Below are positions 1-6,127 of a DNA stretch of 8,239 nucleotides, piece after piece. A model generated the notes under the pieces. That model was not told the origin of the DNA. It was given only the letters and a program-made list of their open reading frames with translations, and ran no database searches. The translations under genes were made by a program, and so were the position numbers. Positions within the stretch are counted from its first letter, which is position 1. Every line of letters starts with the position of its first letter. This DNA is from Puia dinghuensis (GTDB lineage Bacteria; Bacteroidota; Bacteroidia; Chitinophagales; Chitinophagaceae), in the NCBI GenBank assembly GCA_026224995.1, contig JAMFRX010000710.1, forward strand, positions 1 to 8,239, given 5' to 3'.

Positions 1-442
1 GGAAGAACCCCAGCGGATGCCAGTGTGGGCCCCAGTAAGAAGGCCGGTAGGGATGATAGTAGTAAGGATGGATGCCCTTGTATCCGCCCGTATGGTAAAC
101 GTTTACATGATCACGGACGTTCACGTTCGCATGCACGTTGACATTCGCGTGTACGTTCTCGTTCTGATGTACTACCGGCGCCGTCCGGTTAAAGTCATGG
201 TTGCCGTTGTTGCGGCTGCCGCCATTGATACTAGTAGGCCGGGGCGCATCCTGGCGCACTTCTGGCTGACGGACTTCTGGCCTCGCCGCCGGTGCGGCGG
301 CCCGCGGCGCGGGCGCCGGGCGACCGCCGCCGAAACCGCCATGGTTGAATCGTTGCGCCATGCCCTGCTCAGGGCTGCCGGCAAGCGCCAGCACCGCCGC
401 TATGGCAGAGAAGAGTATCGTATGTTTGATCGTTAATGACAT
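1..442 (-). CDS. Secreted low-complexity protein, Val/Asn/His repeats (partial, C-terminus beyond left edge)
   Basis: I recognise no family. Read on the minus strand from ATG at 442-440, the frame stays open for 147 codons to the left edge, so the C-terminus is missing. Residues 1-29 form a signal peptide (MSLTIKHTILFSAIAAVLAL, then AGSPEQGMA), so export is predicted. After it come a Gly/Arg/Pro/Ala-rich stretch (about 35-70), an Asn/Gly-rich linker (72-86), an alternating x-Val stretch (95-116) with the repeated unit HANVNV, and a His/Tyr/Pro/Trp-rich tail (HPYYYHPYRPSYWGPHWHP, 125-143). Such composition fits an exported surface or matrix protein, but no catalytic motif is visible. The start lies 24 bases after the stop of the DUF2092 gene, so the two are probably one transcript. 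No clear ribosome binding site is seen, which is common in this phylum. The gene is real by its signal peptide and context; its role is unknown. Confidence 0.72.
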   Translation of the reverse strand, partial: MSLTIKHTILFSAIAAVLALAGSPEQGMAQRFNHGGFGGGRPAPAPRAAAPAARPEVRQPEVRQDAPRPTSINGGSRNNGNHDFNRTAPVVHQNENVHANVNVHANVNVRDHVNVYHTGGYKGIHPYYYHPYRPSYWGPHWHPLGFF

Positions 443-466
443 ATCAAAAGAATTAGGGTATAATAA

Positions 467-1279
467 TTATTTTTTATGAGTCATAGCCATCGGCATCAGC
501 TTAACTCGCTGGGCCTTGAGCGGTATGGAAAACGTGAACAGCGCATCGGGCAGGTTGGGATTTACCTGCCAGTCGGTCAGCACGGCTTCATATTGTGGGT
601 TCATCTCCTTTTCGGTATACACGATCACCATCTTTAACGGAAGGCTGTACGCATCGTCGGAGATCCAGAACTGGAAGGTCTTGTCCTGCGCCCTGCCGGC
701 AATATGGTAACATTCTTTTCCCTCCACTTTGGTCAGCCCCAGGTAGACCAGCTCCTTGGACTCGGCCAGGATATCGTCCACAAAGCTGGGATACAGGAAA
801 TCAGCCGCGGGGAATTCAATGCCATATACCTTGCTTACGGTATCTATCATCTCCACCAGGGACATGGCCGCATCGATCTGTCCGTATTGGTTCTTGTCCA
901 GGGAATAATAGCTAAGCTTATTGCCGTCGAAGTAGAAATCCCGGCTACCCCTGTCCCCGTCCGATTTCAGCAGCAGCTGGTTAGGCCCGTGCAGGAACAG
1001 CTGCTCTTCGTCGGAATGCTTGACCAGCCCGAGCTGCTTGCTGTTAACATCGTAATTGCTTTTGATGGTGACGCTGCAGGAGCTCAGGTCGCCGATGACC
1101 GCGCTCATCTTGTCAAGAATGGCGACGGCTACCGTGTCTATGCGGCGAGTATCACCGACTCTCGCCATCCCCGCCTGTGCCTTCGAAGTCTGAGACTTGG
1201 CGGTCTGCGCCTTCGTCTGGGCGTTCAGCTCGCCGGTAAAGCCCAGCGCTAAAAAGAAGAAACAAAGTGCTTTGAACAT
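467..1279 (-). CDS. DUF2092 family secreted protein (LolA-like fold suspected)
   Basis: A 270-residue exported protein. Residues 1-20 are a signal peptide ending ELNA, with cleavage likely before QTKAQ. Residues 21-37 are a Gln/Lys/Ala/Thr-rich linker of near-repeats (QTKAQTAKSQTSKAQA). The rest, about 48-255, resembles DUF2092 predicted periplasmic proteins: an early helix with an ILDKMSA segment, strands around FYFDGNKLSYYS (115-126), a helical part with IDTVSKVYGIEFP (145-157), a central ECYHIAGRA strand (189-197), FWISDDAYSLPLKMVI (204-219), and a closing LTDWQVNPNLPDALFTFSIP (234-253). The family is related in general shape to LolA/LppX lipid-binding half barrels and is thought to act in the periplasm; no ligand is known. 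There is no lipobox. It appears to lead an operon with the small secreted protein downstream and is transcribed divergently from oxyR. Family call fairly sure; function not. Confidence 0.85.
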   Translation of the reverse strand: MFKALCFFFLALGFTGELNAQTKAQTAKSQTSKAQAGMARVGDTRRIDTVAVAILDKMSAVIGDLSSCSVTIKSNYDVNSKQLGLVKHSDEEQLFLHGPNQLLLKSDGDRGSRDFYFDGNKLSYYSLDKNQYGQIDAAMSLVEMIDTVSKVYGIEFPAADFLYPSFVDDILAESKELVYLGLTKVEGKECYHIAGRAQDKTFQFWISDDAYSLPLKMVIVYTEKEMNPQYEAVLTDWQVNPNLPDALFTFSIPLKAQRVKLMPMAMTHKK

Positions 1280-1325
1280 AATTCTTCAATTTTGATTTTT
1301 CAATTGCAAGGTTTATAAAAAGAGA

Positions 1326-1363
1326 CCGATCTAACGTCGCAAAGTTAGTTATCGGATCGTTAA
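1326..1363. promoter_or_regulatory. Imperfect palindrome plus T-N11-A site between oxyR and the DUF2092 gene (candidate operator)
   Basis: The arms CCGATCTAAC (1326-1335) and GTTAGTTATCGG (1344-1355) are complementary over ten pairs, apart from a two-base TT bulge in the right arm, around an 8-base spacer. Overlapping the right arm, TTATCGGATCGTTAA (1349-1363) is a second partial dyad with five of seven pairs, and it contains the T-N11-A pattern (T1350, A1362) typical of LysR-type binding sites. These regulators usually bind between themselves and a divergent target, so autoregulation and control of the DUF2092 gene are plausible. Binding is inferred; no consensus for OxyR in this lineage is assumed. 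Confidence 0.35.
1340..1347 (-). promoter_or_regulatory. TAnnTTTG -7 element for the DUF2092 gene
   Basis: The minus strand reads TAACTTTG, a full match to the Bacteroidota -7 box TAnnTTTG. It would start transcription near 1333 and give a leader of roughly 50 bases before the ATG at 1279. No good -33 TTTG is visible at the usual spacing (only GTTA-like bases). The box lies inside the palindrome at 1326-1355, so a protein bound there would compete with RNA polymerase. Confidence 0.45.
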
Positions 1364-1389
1364 CATCCTGCTCCCCGGACCTATATATG
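1360..1389 (+). promoter_or_regulatory. Weak candidate promoter for oxyR (TTAA ... TATATATG)
   Basis: TATATATG at 1382-1389 matches TAnnTTTG with one mismatch, and a TTA-type -33 element lies 19 bases upstream, overlapping the T-N11-A site. It would give a leader of about 35 bases. A competing candidate is TAACTTCG at 1421-1428. I cannot tell which is used. Confidence 0.25.
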
Positions 1390-1420
1390 CAAATTGATGG
1401 CCACCCATAGATATTATCAA

Positions 1421-1428
1421 TAACTTCG
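1421..1428 (+). promoter_or_regulatory. Alternative -7 element for oxyR, would give a leaderless mRNA
   Basis: TAACTTCG matches TAnnTTTG with one mismatch and ends five bases before the ATG at 1433. If used, transcription would start at or next to the start codon. There is no -33 element at ideal spacing (nearest is ATTG at 1393-1396). Confidence 0.22.
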
Positions 1429-1432
1429 CCCT

Positions 1433-2368
1433 ATGACCTTCGTTCAGCTGGAATACATAGTCGCCGTGGATACCTACCGGCATTTTGCCATCGCCGCCGG
1501 TCATTGCTTTGTCACCCAGCCCACACTCAGCATGCAGGTGCAGAAATTAGAAGAGGAGCTAGGCCTCAAGATCTTCGATCGCAGCAAGCAGCCCGTTATT
1601 CCCACCGAAGCGGGACGCGCCGTAATCGATCAGGCCCGGAAGACCCTTGCCGAGAAACAACGGATCGGGGAGATCATCCAGGAAAAGAAGGGCATTCTCA
1701 CCGGAGAGCTGCGTATCGGCATCATCCCCACCTTGGCGCCCTATCTGCTGCCCCTGTTCGTTCAAACGTTTACAGCTAAGTATCCGCTGATAAAATTAGT
1801 GGTAAATGAGCTGACGACGGAGTCCGTTGTAGCCCGCCTCCGCGAAGGCCGTATCGACGTGGGCATCCTCGTCACCCCCCTTCAGGAAACCGGCATCCGA
1901 GAGCAGGTGCTTTTCTATGAGGAGCTGCTGGTCTACGTCTCCCGGAAGAACGCGGCCTGGAAAAAGACCTATATGCTGGCCCAGGACATCGACCCCAATA
2001 AGCTGTGGCTGCTGGAAGAAGGTCACTGCTTTCGCTCCCAGATCGCCCGCCTCTGCGAGCTCCGAAAGGCCAGCAAGGAAGGCAGCCACTTCGACTACGA
2101 AGCCGGCAGCCTCGAAACGCTCCGCCGCATGGTCGAGCTCAATGACGGCATCACCATTCTGCCTGAGCTTGCCACGCTGGATCTAACCGGGAAGCAGCAG
2201 CAGCTGATCCGCCACTTCAAACGGCCGGCGCCCATGCGCGAGGTCAGCCTGGTCGTCCACCGCGACTTCGTCAAACAACGGCTGGTGCAGGCCCTCCATC
2301 AGGAGATCCTGCGGTCCGTGCCCGAAAAAGTCCGCCAGAACAAAAACCAGAATGTCGTGCCGATTTAG
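1433..2368 (+). CDS. oxyR: OxyR, LysR-type hydrogen peroxide sensor and transcription regulator
   Basis: A 311-residue LysR-type regulator. The N-terminal winged helix-turn-helix covers about 1-60 (FVTQPTLSMQVQKLEEELG at 26-44 is the recognition part). A linker helix follows to about 88, then the two-lobed sensing domain (about 90-300). The OxyR signature is complete: LLEEGHCFRSQIARLC carries Cys199 and Cys208 nine residues apart, with the same numbering as E. coli OxyR, and SLETLRRMVELNDGITILP follows. Thr100, Thr129, His198 and Arg201, which line the peroxide pocket in the E. coli protein, are also present. In that protein peroxide oxidises Cys199, a disulfide forms with Cys208, and the changed tetramer activates catalase, peroxidase and Dps-type genes; the same chemistry is expected here. 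The start is supported because E. coli numbering is kept without offset. The short basic tail (RQNKNQNVVPI) is unremarkable. No peroxide-detoxifying gene lies in the window; the nearest divergent gene is the DUF2092 gene. Confidence 0.96.
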   Translation: MTFVQLEYIVAVDTYRHFAIAAGHCFVTQPTLSMQVQKLEEELGLKIFDRSKQPVIPTEAGRAVIDQARKTLAEKQRIGEIIQEKKGILTGELRIGIIPTLAPYLLPLFVQTFTAKYPLIKLVVNELTTESVVARLREGRIDVGILVTPLQETGIREQVLFYEELLVYVSRKNAAWKKTYMLAQDIDPNKLWLLEEGHCFRSQIARLCELRKASKEGSHFDYEAGSLETLRRMVELNDGITILPELATLDLTGKQQQLIRHFKRPAPMREVSLVVHRDFVKQRLVQALHQEILRSVPEKVRQNKNQNVVPI

Positions 2369-2371
2369 CCT

Positions 2372-2379
2372 TAGATTTG
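2372..2379 (+). promoter_or_regulatory. TAnnTTTG -7 element for the FkbM methyltransferase gene
   Basis: TAGATTTG is a full match to TAnnTTTG and ends nine bases before the ATG at 2389, so the leader would be only a few bases long. It starts four bases after the oxyR stop codon. No convincing -33 TTTG is seen, since the upstream bases are the end of oxyR. It suggests the methyltransferase gene can be transcribed independently of oxyR. Confidence 0.42.
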
Positions 2380-2388
2380 CAACCTACT

Positions 2389-3165
2389 ATGGCGATCAAA
2401 AAGATACTGCTCAACGTCTTAGGTGAAAAAAAGTACCTATCCCTCCTTGCCTCCGCCTTCCAGCGGCTATATCGTGCCGGCCTGTTGGGAAAGGAATACC
2501 AGGACGTCTTTTTCCTTCGGAAGATCATCCGTCCGGGCGACTATTGTGTCGATATCGGCGCCCACCTGGGCTATTTTACCCTGCCCCTGAGCCGCCTGGT
2601 CGGTGAAAAAGGCCGGGTCTACGCGGTCGAGCCCATGAGCCCCTTCCACAACACCCTCCAAAACCTGCTGCAACACCATCAGACTACCAACACTACCCTC
2701 TACCAGGTCGCCCTGGGGGGCGATGGCGAATATGTGCAGATGGGCATCCCCGCTACCGGCGACACGAAACATTTTGCCTGGGCCCGGGTAGTAGAGGCGA
2801 ACCCGCACATGGCGTTCGACGAATCGGAGCGTGTAAAGAACGAAACCGGCGACCGCCTCTTCAGCGGACTGCCGCGGCTGGACTACATTAAATGCGATGT
2901 AGAAGGATTGGAATACCGCGTTTTCAGCTCGATGACAAAGACCATCGAAGCCCATCACCCCGTCCTGCTATGCGAGCTCTTCGAAAGGGAGCAGCGCATC
3001 AAGCTCTTTGAGCTGCTACAGCCCTTCGGCTACCAACCCTACATCCTGGAGAACGGCAGGCTCACGCCCATCGACGTATACGCCGATGGCCCCATGATCG
3101 CCCAGAACGATTATTTTATCCCGCCACAACGACTCGAAAGAATGCGACCGCTGATAGACGGCTGA
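2389..3165 (+). CDS. FkbM family SAM-dependent methyltransferase
   Basis: A 258-residue class I methyltransferase of the FkbM type, which usually O-methylates sugars or other hydroxyl groups; the substrate cannot be read from the sequence. With the ATG at 2389, SAM motif I is CVDIGAHLGYFTLPLS (53-68), the acidic residue binding the SAM ribose is Glu81 in YAVEP, and the family motif DYIKCDVEGLEYRVF (165-179) supplies the Lys-x-Asp-x-Glu-Gly core. LLCELFE (193-199) and GYQPYILENGRL (214-225) match the usual C-terminal strands. There is no signal peptide, so the protein is cytoplasmic. An upstream TTG at 2377 would add MQPT, but it overlaps the TAGATTTG promoter box, so ATG 2389 is preferred. 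The gap to oxyR is 20 bases. No glycosyltransferase or polysaccharide genes are nearby, so this is a stand-alone copy. It meets the hydrolase gene tail to tail with 31 bases between. Confidence 0.9.
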   Translation: MAIKKILLNVLGEKKYLSLLASAFQRLYRAGLLGKEYQDVFFLRKIIRPGDYCVDIGAHLGYFTLPLSRLVGEKGRVYAVEPMSPFHNTLQNLLQHHQTTNTTLYQVALGGDGEYVQMGIPATGDTKHFAWARVVEANPHMAFDESERVKNETGDRLFSGLPRLDYIKCDVEGLEYRVFSSMTKTIEAHHPVLLCELFEREQRIKLFELLQPFGYQPYILENGRLTPIDVYADGPMIAQNDYFIPPQRLERMRPLIDG

Positions 3166-3196
3166 CCGGTCTTAGCCCGGCCACATCGTTCTGCGG

Positions 3197-4018
3197 CTAT
3201 CTCGCGATCACCGAGTCGAGCTTCTGCGTGAAAAGAGGAAAGTCGTGAAGATTGTTGTGACCGGCGCCGGGAACGGTGACATACTCATCACCCGGCTTCA
3301 GCAAGGGCTTCAATCGCTCCGAATTGCTGTAGGGAACGGTCCAGTCCGCATCGCCATGGAAGATGGTGATCGGCGCCGTGACGGCCGGCAGGTATTCGTT
3401 GGTAGGGAAGTGATAGTGCATCATCGTTCCTACCGGGTATAGAAAGAGATAATGGCGGAACAAAGAGGTAAGGCTATAGTAGGGACTCTCCAGGATCAGC
3501 CGGCGGCAATCCCGGACCGAAGCAAGCTGGGCTGCGATGCCCGTCCCGAAGCTGCGGCCATAGATCACGATCTGCAAAGGCTTCCACCGGCTCCGCGCCA
3601 ATTTATAAAACACCAGCGCATAAGCATAGAGCTGCTGCTCCTTGCGGCCGCCTGTGCTCTTGCCGAATCCGGGATAATCCAGCATCCACACTTCATATCC
3701 TTTCGCCGTGAAGTCTACCGCGTGCGGGGCATAGTGCGCGATATTCCCTGCATTGCCGTGGAAATAAAGCACTACTCCCCTGGCGAGGCTGTCTACCGGC
3801 CGGTCCGTCGCCTTGAACTCTACGACGTTCAGGCTGGTTGCCGTATCGAAGTTCAGGTTCAGTTCCGTAAAAGGTTGCCGGAAAACATAGGGTTTGTCCG
3901 GGGCAAGCTTCACCGGATGCAGCAGCAGCCAGTCCTGCCCGTAATACCAGGCGATGCCCACCACGCAATATATCAGCAGCAGGACCTTCACCCAGCGGAA
4001 AGCGATCTTTTTGTTCAT
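3197..4018 (-). CDS. Membrane-anchored alpha/beta hydrolase (Bem46/ABHD13-like serine hydrolase)
   Basis: A 273-residue alpha/beta hydrolase with one N-terminal membrane segment (about 8-27, VKVLLLIYCVVGIAWYYG). Visible motifs are the oxyanion-hole strand LYFHGNAGN (84-92), DYPGFGKSTG (114-123), the nucleophile elbow YGRSFGTG with Ser156, the acid in HGDADWTVP (Asp225), and the catalytic His254 in VPGAGHNNL. This order and the HGNAGN/GRSFG forms match the Bem46/ABHD13 group; family members are uncharacterised hydrolases, often linked to lipid esters or thioesters, and the substrate here is unknown. The catalytic domain should sit at the inner membrane; its side is uncertain. The ATG overlaps the kup stop codon (ATGA, 4018-4015), so the gene is probably translated by coupling from the kup mRNA. 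No lipobox is seen. The fold and triad are clear; the physiological role is not. Confidence 0.9.
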   Translation of the reverse strand: MNKKIAFRWVKVLLLIYCVVGIAWYYGQDWLLLHPVKLAPDKPYVFRQPFTELNLNFDTATSLNVVEFKATDRPVDSLARGVVLYFHGNAGNIAHYAPHAVDFTAKGYEVWMLDYPGFGKSTGGRKEQQLYAYALVFYKLARSRWKPLQIVIYGRSFGTGIAAQLASVRDCRRLILESPYYSLTSLFRHYLFLYPVGTMMHYHFPTNEYLPAVTAPITIFHGDADWTVPYSNSERLKPLLKPGDEYVTVPGAGHNNLHDFPLFTQKLDSVIAR

Positions 4019-5976
4019 TCTGCCTCTATTCGTTGGAGATTGAAATTCGGTACTGGCGATACGATCAGCGGGAATTTTTCGATCGTGACATTGGAAGGAT
4101 CCAGCCCGAAACCCCTTTCCTCGGAAAGGCTTAGTTCCTTTAGCCAGAAATAAAGCTTCATGACCACCCGCTCGAAGAAGGGCAGCTCGTTATCCTGGCT
4201 CAGATATTTTTCCATGACGATGAACTGGAAATCTCCCACGACATTATTCCGTTCCAGCGACTCATAGCGGCTGGTGATGTTCACTTCCCGGTTGTTCACG
4301 AGGTCCTCTACCACTTTACGGAACATCAGGTTGATCTTGGGCTCTATCCGGAATCCTAAGCGGAACTCCACGCGGATGATGTCGTTGGGGATGATGTGTT
4401 CCACCGAATATTCGGCGGTATACGGGTCATCGAGGGTATCCACATGCACGAACCAGTAGATGTCCGCCCGTTTGGGCTTTTTGTTCAGGATGGAGTAGAT
4501 GATCTTGTGCTCTATCTCTTTGGGGTTGTTGGCGCTCGTCATGTAGACAAGGTGGGTGGCGGACTTGGGTACGGTCCTGTCGTTGCTTAGCTCCTGGATC
4601 TGCGGGATATAGTGTTCCATCCGCACGAATTCCACATACCGGTTCTTGATCTTGCGGGCCCGGAACCAGACGTACATCACGGCAAACAGGCCCCCGCCGA
4701 CGATAAGCGTGACGAAGCCGCCATGCGGGAATTTATCCAGGTTGGCGGACAGGAAGCTAAGCTCTATGGTAAGGTAGACGGCCAGGTACAGGTAGATAAG
4801 CAGCCTGTTCGTGCGCCGGGAGATCATATAATTGGCAAAGAGGATGGAGGTAGCCAGCATGCAAAGGGTGATGGCCAGGCCATAGGCCGCCTCCATATGG
4901 GCCGAATTCCGGAAATACAGGGTGATGCCCGTACAGCCCAGGAACAGCATAAAATTGATGGCCGGGATATAGGACTGCCCGCGCTCTTCCGTCGGATAGC
5001 TGATCCGTAGCTTCGGCCAGAGGTTCAGGCGCATACTCTCGCTTATCAGGGTAAAAGACCCCGTGATCAGCGCCTGGCTGGCGATGATGGCCGCCGCCGT
5101 CGCGATGATAACGCCCGGTATCACGAACCAGGTGGGCATGATATTGTAAAAGGGATTGCCTAAGCTGGTGTCGAAGATCCGGCCCTTGTACTGCGCGATC
5201 AGCCAGGCGCCCTGGCCCAGGTAATTCAGGATCAGGCAGATCTTCACATAGATCCAGGATATCCGGATATTGCCCCGGCCACAATGGCCAAGGTCGCTAT
5301 ACAGGGCCTCGGCGCCCGTGGTACAGAGGAAGACGGCGCCCAGGATCCAGAAGCCCTTGGGATAATGGGCCAGCAGCTGGAAGGCGTAATGCGGACTCAG
5401 GGCCCTGAAGATGCCCAGGTCATCCAGCAGGTGGTTGGAGCCCAGAACCGCCAGCATCGAGAACCAGATGAACATTATCGGGCCGAACAGCTTCCCGATG
5501 GACTCTGTGCCAAACTGCTGCAGGAAAAAAAGGATCACCAGGATGCCGATCACAAGGTAGACGATCGTCGATTGTTCGATGTACCGGAACGCCTCCATCT
5601 GCCGCAACCCCTCGATGGCGGAGGTAACGGAAATGGGTGGGGTGATCATCCCGTCGGCCAGCAAGGCCGCGCCCCCAAGCATGGCCGGGACGACAAGCCA
5701 TCGCTTCTGCCGCCGCACCAGGGCATATAACGAAAAGATGCCCCCTTCCCCCTTATTATCAGCCTTTAAGGTCAGCCATACGTACTTTATGGTGGTCTGA
5801 AGGGTAAGTGTCCAGATAATGCAGGACAATGCCCCCAGGATCAGCCTTTCTTCTATAACCCTTCCGTGGATAATGGCATTCAGAACGTAAAGAGGAGAGG
5901 TTCCGATATCGCCGTAGATGATGCCTAATGCTATAACTAAGTTAGCGAAGCTTACCTTGTTGATCTGTTTACTCAC
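4015..5976 (-). CDS. kup: Kup-type low-affinity potassium transporter (KUP/HAK/KT family)
   Basis: A 653-residue inner-membrane K+/H+ symporter (E. coli Kup has 622). About 12 membrane segments fill the first 440 residues, followed by a cytoplasmic domain of roughly 210 residues. Family signatures: GIIYGDIGTSPLYV near the N-terminus, ADNKGEGGIFSLYAL, LLADGMITPPISVTSAIEGL, TGAEALYSDLGHCGRGNIRISW, and the HGG-containing end of the membrane part (FPHGGFVTLIVGGG). The Asp of YGDIGTSPLY, coupled to proton/potassium transport in E. coli Kup (Asp23), is present. I choose GTG at 5976 (MSKQINKVSFANL). A GTG three codons upstream (5985) keeps the frame, but it overlaps a TAAATTTG promoter box and could not be transcribed from it; the shorter start also puts the key Asp at residue 23. 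The gene overlaps the downstream hydrolase gene by four bases. Function assigned by family; ion specificity not tested. Confidence 0.95.
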   Translation of the reverse strand: MSKQINKVSFANLVIALGIIYGDIGTSPLYVLNAIIHGRVIEERLILGALSCIIWTLTLQTTIKYVWLTLKADNKGEGGIFSLYALVRRQKRWLVVPAMLGGAALLADGMITPPISVTSAIEGLRQMEAFRYIEQSTIVYLVIGILVILFFLQQFGTESIGKLFGPIMFIWFSMLAVLGSNHLLDDLGIFRALSPHYAFQLLAHYPKGFWILGAVFLCTTGAEALYSDLGHCGRGNIRISWIYVKICLILNYLGQGAWLIAQYKGRIFDTSLGNPFYNIMPTWFVIPGVIIATAAAIIASQALITGSFTLISESMRLNLWPKLRISYPTEERGQSYIPAINFMLFLGCTGITLYFRNSAHMEAAYGLAITLCMLATSILFANYMISRRTNRLLIYLYLAVYLTIELSFLSANLDKFPHGGFVTLIVGGGLFAVMYVWFRARKIKNRYVEFVRMEHYIPQIQELSNDRTVPKSATHLVYMTSANNPKEIEHKIIYSILNKKPKRADIYWFVHVDTLDDPYTAEYSVEHIIPNDIIRVEFRLGFRIEPKINLMFRKVVEDLVNNREVNITSRYESLERNNVVGDFQFIVMEKYLSQDNELPFFERVVMKLYFWLKELSLSEERGFGLDPSNVTIEKFPLIVSPVPNFNLQRIEAE

Positions 5977-5984
5977 AATAGCCA

Positions 5985-6016
5985 CAAATTTACAACCAAT
6001 TAGACGAAAGGGAAAA
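5985..6016 (-). promoter_or_regulatory. kup promoter: -33 TTTT and -7 TAAATTTG
   Basis: The minus strand reads TAAATTTG at 5992-5985, a full match to TAnnTTTG, with TTTT at 6016-6013 as a one-mismatch -33 TTTG and a spacer of 20 bases. The expected transcription start lies within the eight bases before GTG 5976, giving a nearly leaderless mRNA. The last G of the box is the first base of the alternative GTG start at 5985, which argues against that start. Confidence 0.58.
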
Positions 6017-6100
6017 GCTAATTTTTGACGCAGAAAGCCGCTTTGGCAACCCGGGTGCTAAAAAGCTCGTAGGAGAAACAGGGTCCCCGAAACTTTTACC

Positions 6101-6108
6101 TATCTTAG
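6101..6108 (+). promoter_or_regulatory. Candidate -7 element for the 6128 gene
   Basis: TATCTTAG matches TAnnTTTG except for one base and lies 19 bases before the GTG at 6128 (28 before the ATG at 6137). No clear -33 TTTG is found 19-21 bases upstream. The surrounding bases are AT-rich compared with the flanking genes, as expected for a promoter. Confidence 0.33.
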
Positions 6109-6127
6109 AATCTTATTATAAAACGCG

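Noticed and set aside
17..436. Plus-strand open frame of 139 codons at the left edge
   Set aside because: It is antisense to the signal-peptide protein on the minus strand, whose frame has a clear secretion signal and operon position. The plus-strand product shows no domain and an odd Val/Met/Arg composition caused by the repeats opposite.
462..471. AT-rich palindrome AATAATTATT at the end of the DUF2092 gene, considered as a terminator
   Set aside because: It has no loop or GC stem and lies over the stop codon only a few bases before the next start. It is better read as AT-rich spacer within an operon.
704..1252. Plus-strand open frame of 182 codons opposite the DUF2092 gene
   Set aside because: It is a shadow of the minus-strand gene, which has a signal peptide and recognisable family motifs. 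The reverse frame has neither and no promoter box.
3164..3196. Possible bidirectional terminator between the converging FkbM and hydrolase genes, including the palindrome GACCGGTC (3164-3171)
   Set aside because: The palindrome overlaps the stop codon, has no loop, and no T-run follows on either strand. I see no intrinsic terminator in these 31 bases.
6049..6056. Eight-base palindrome ACCCGGGT in the kup/6128 divergent region
   Set aside because: It is short, its flanks do not pair, and it lies about 50 bases from either promoter box. An eight-base palindrome of this kind is expected by chance in GC-rich DNA.
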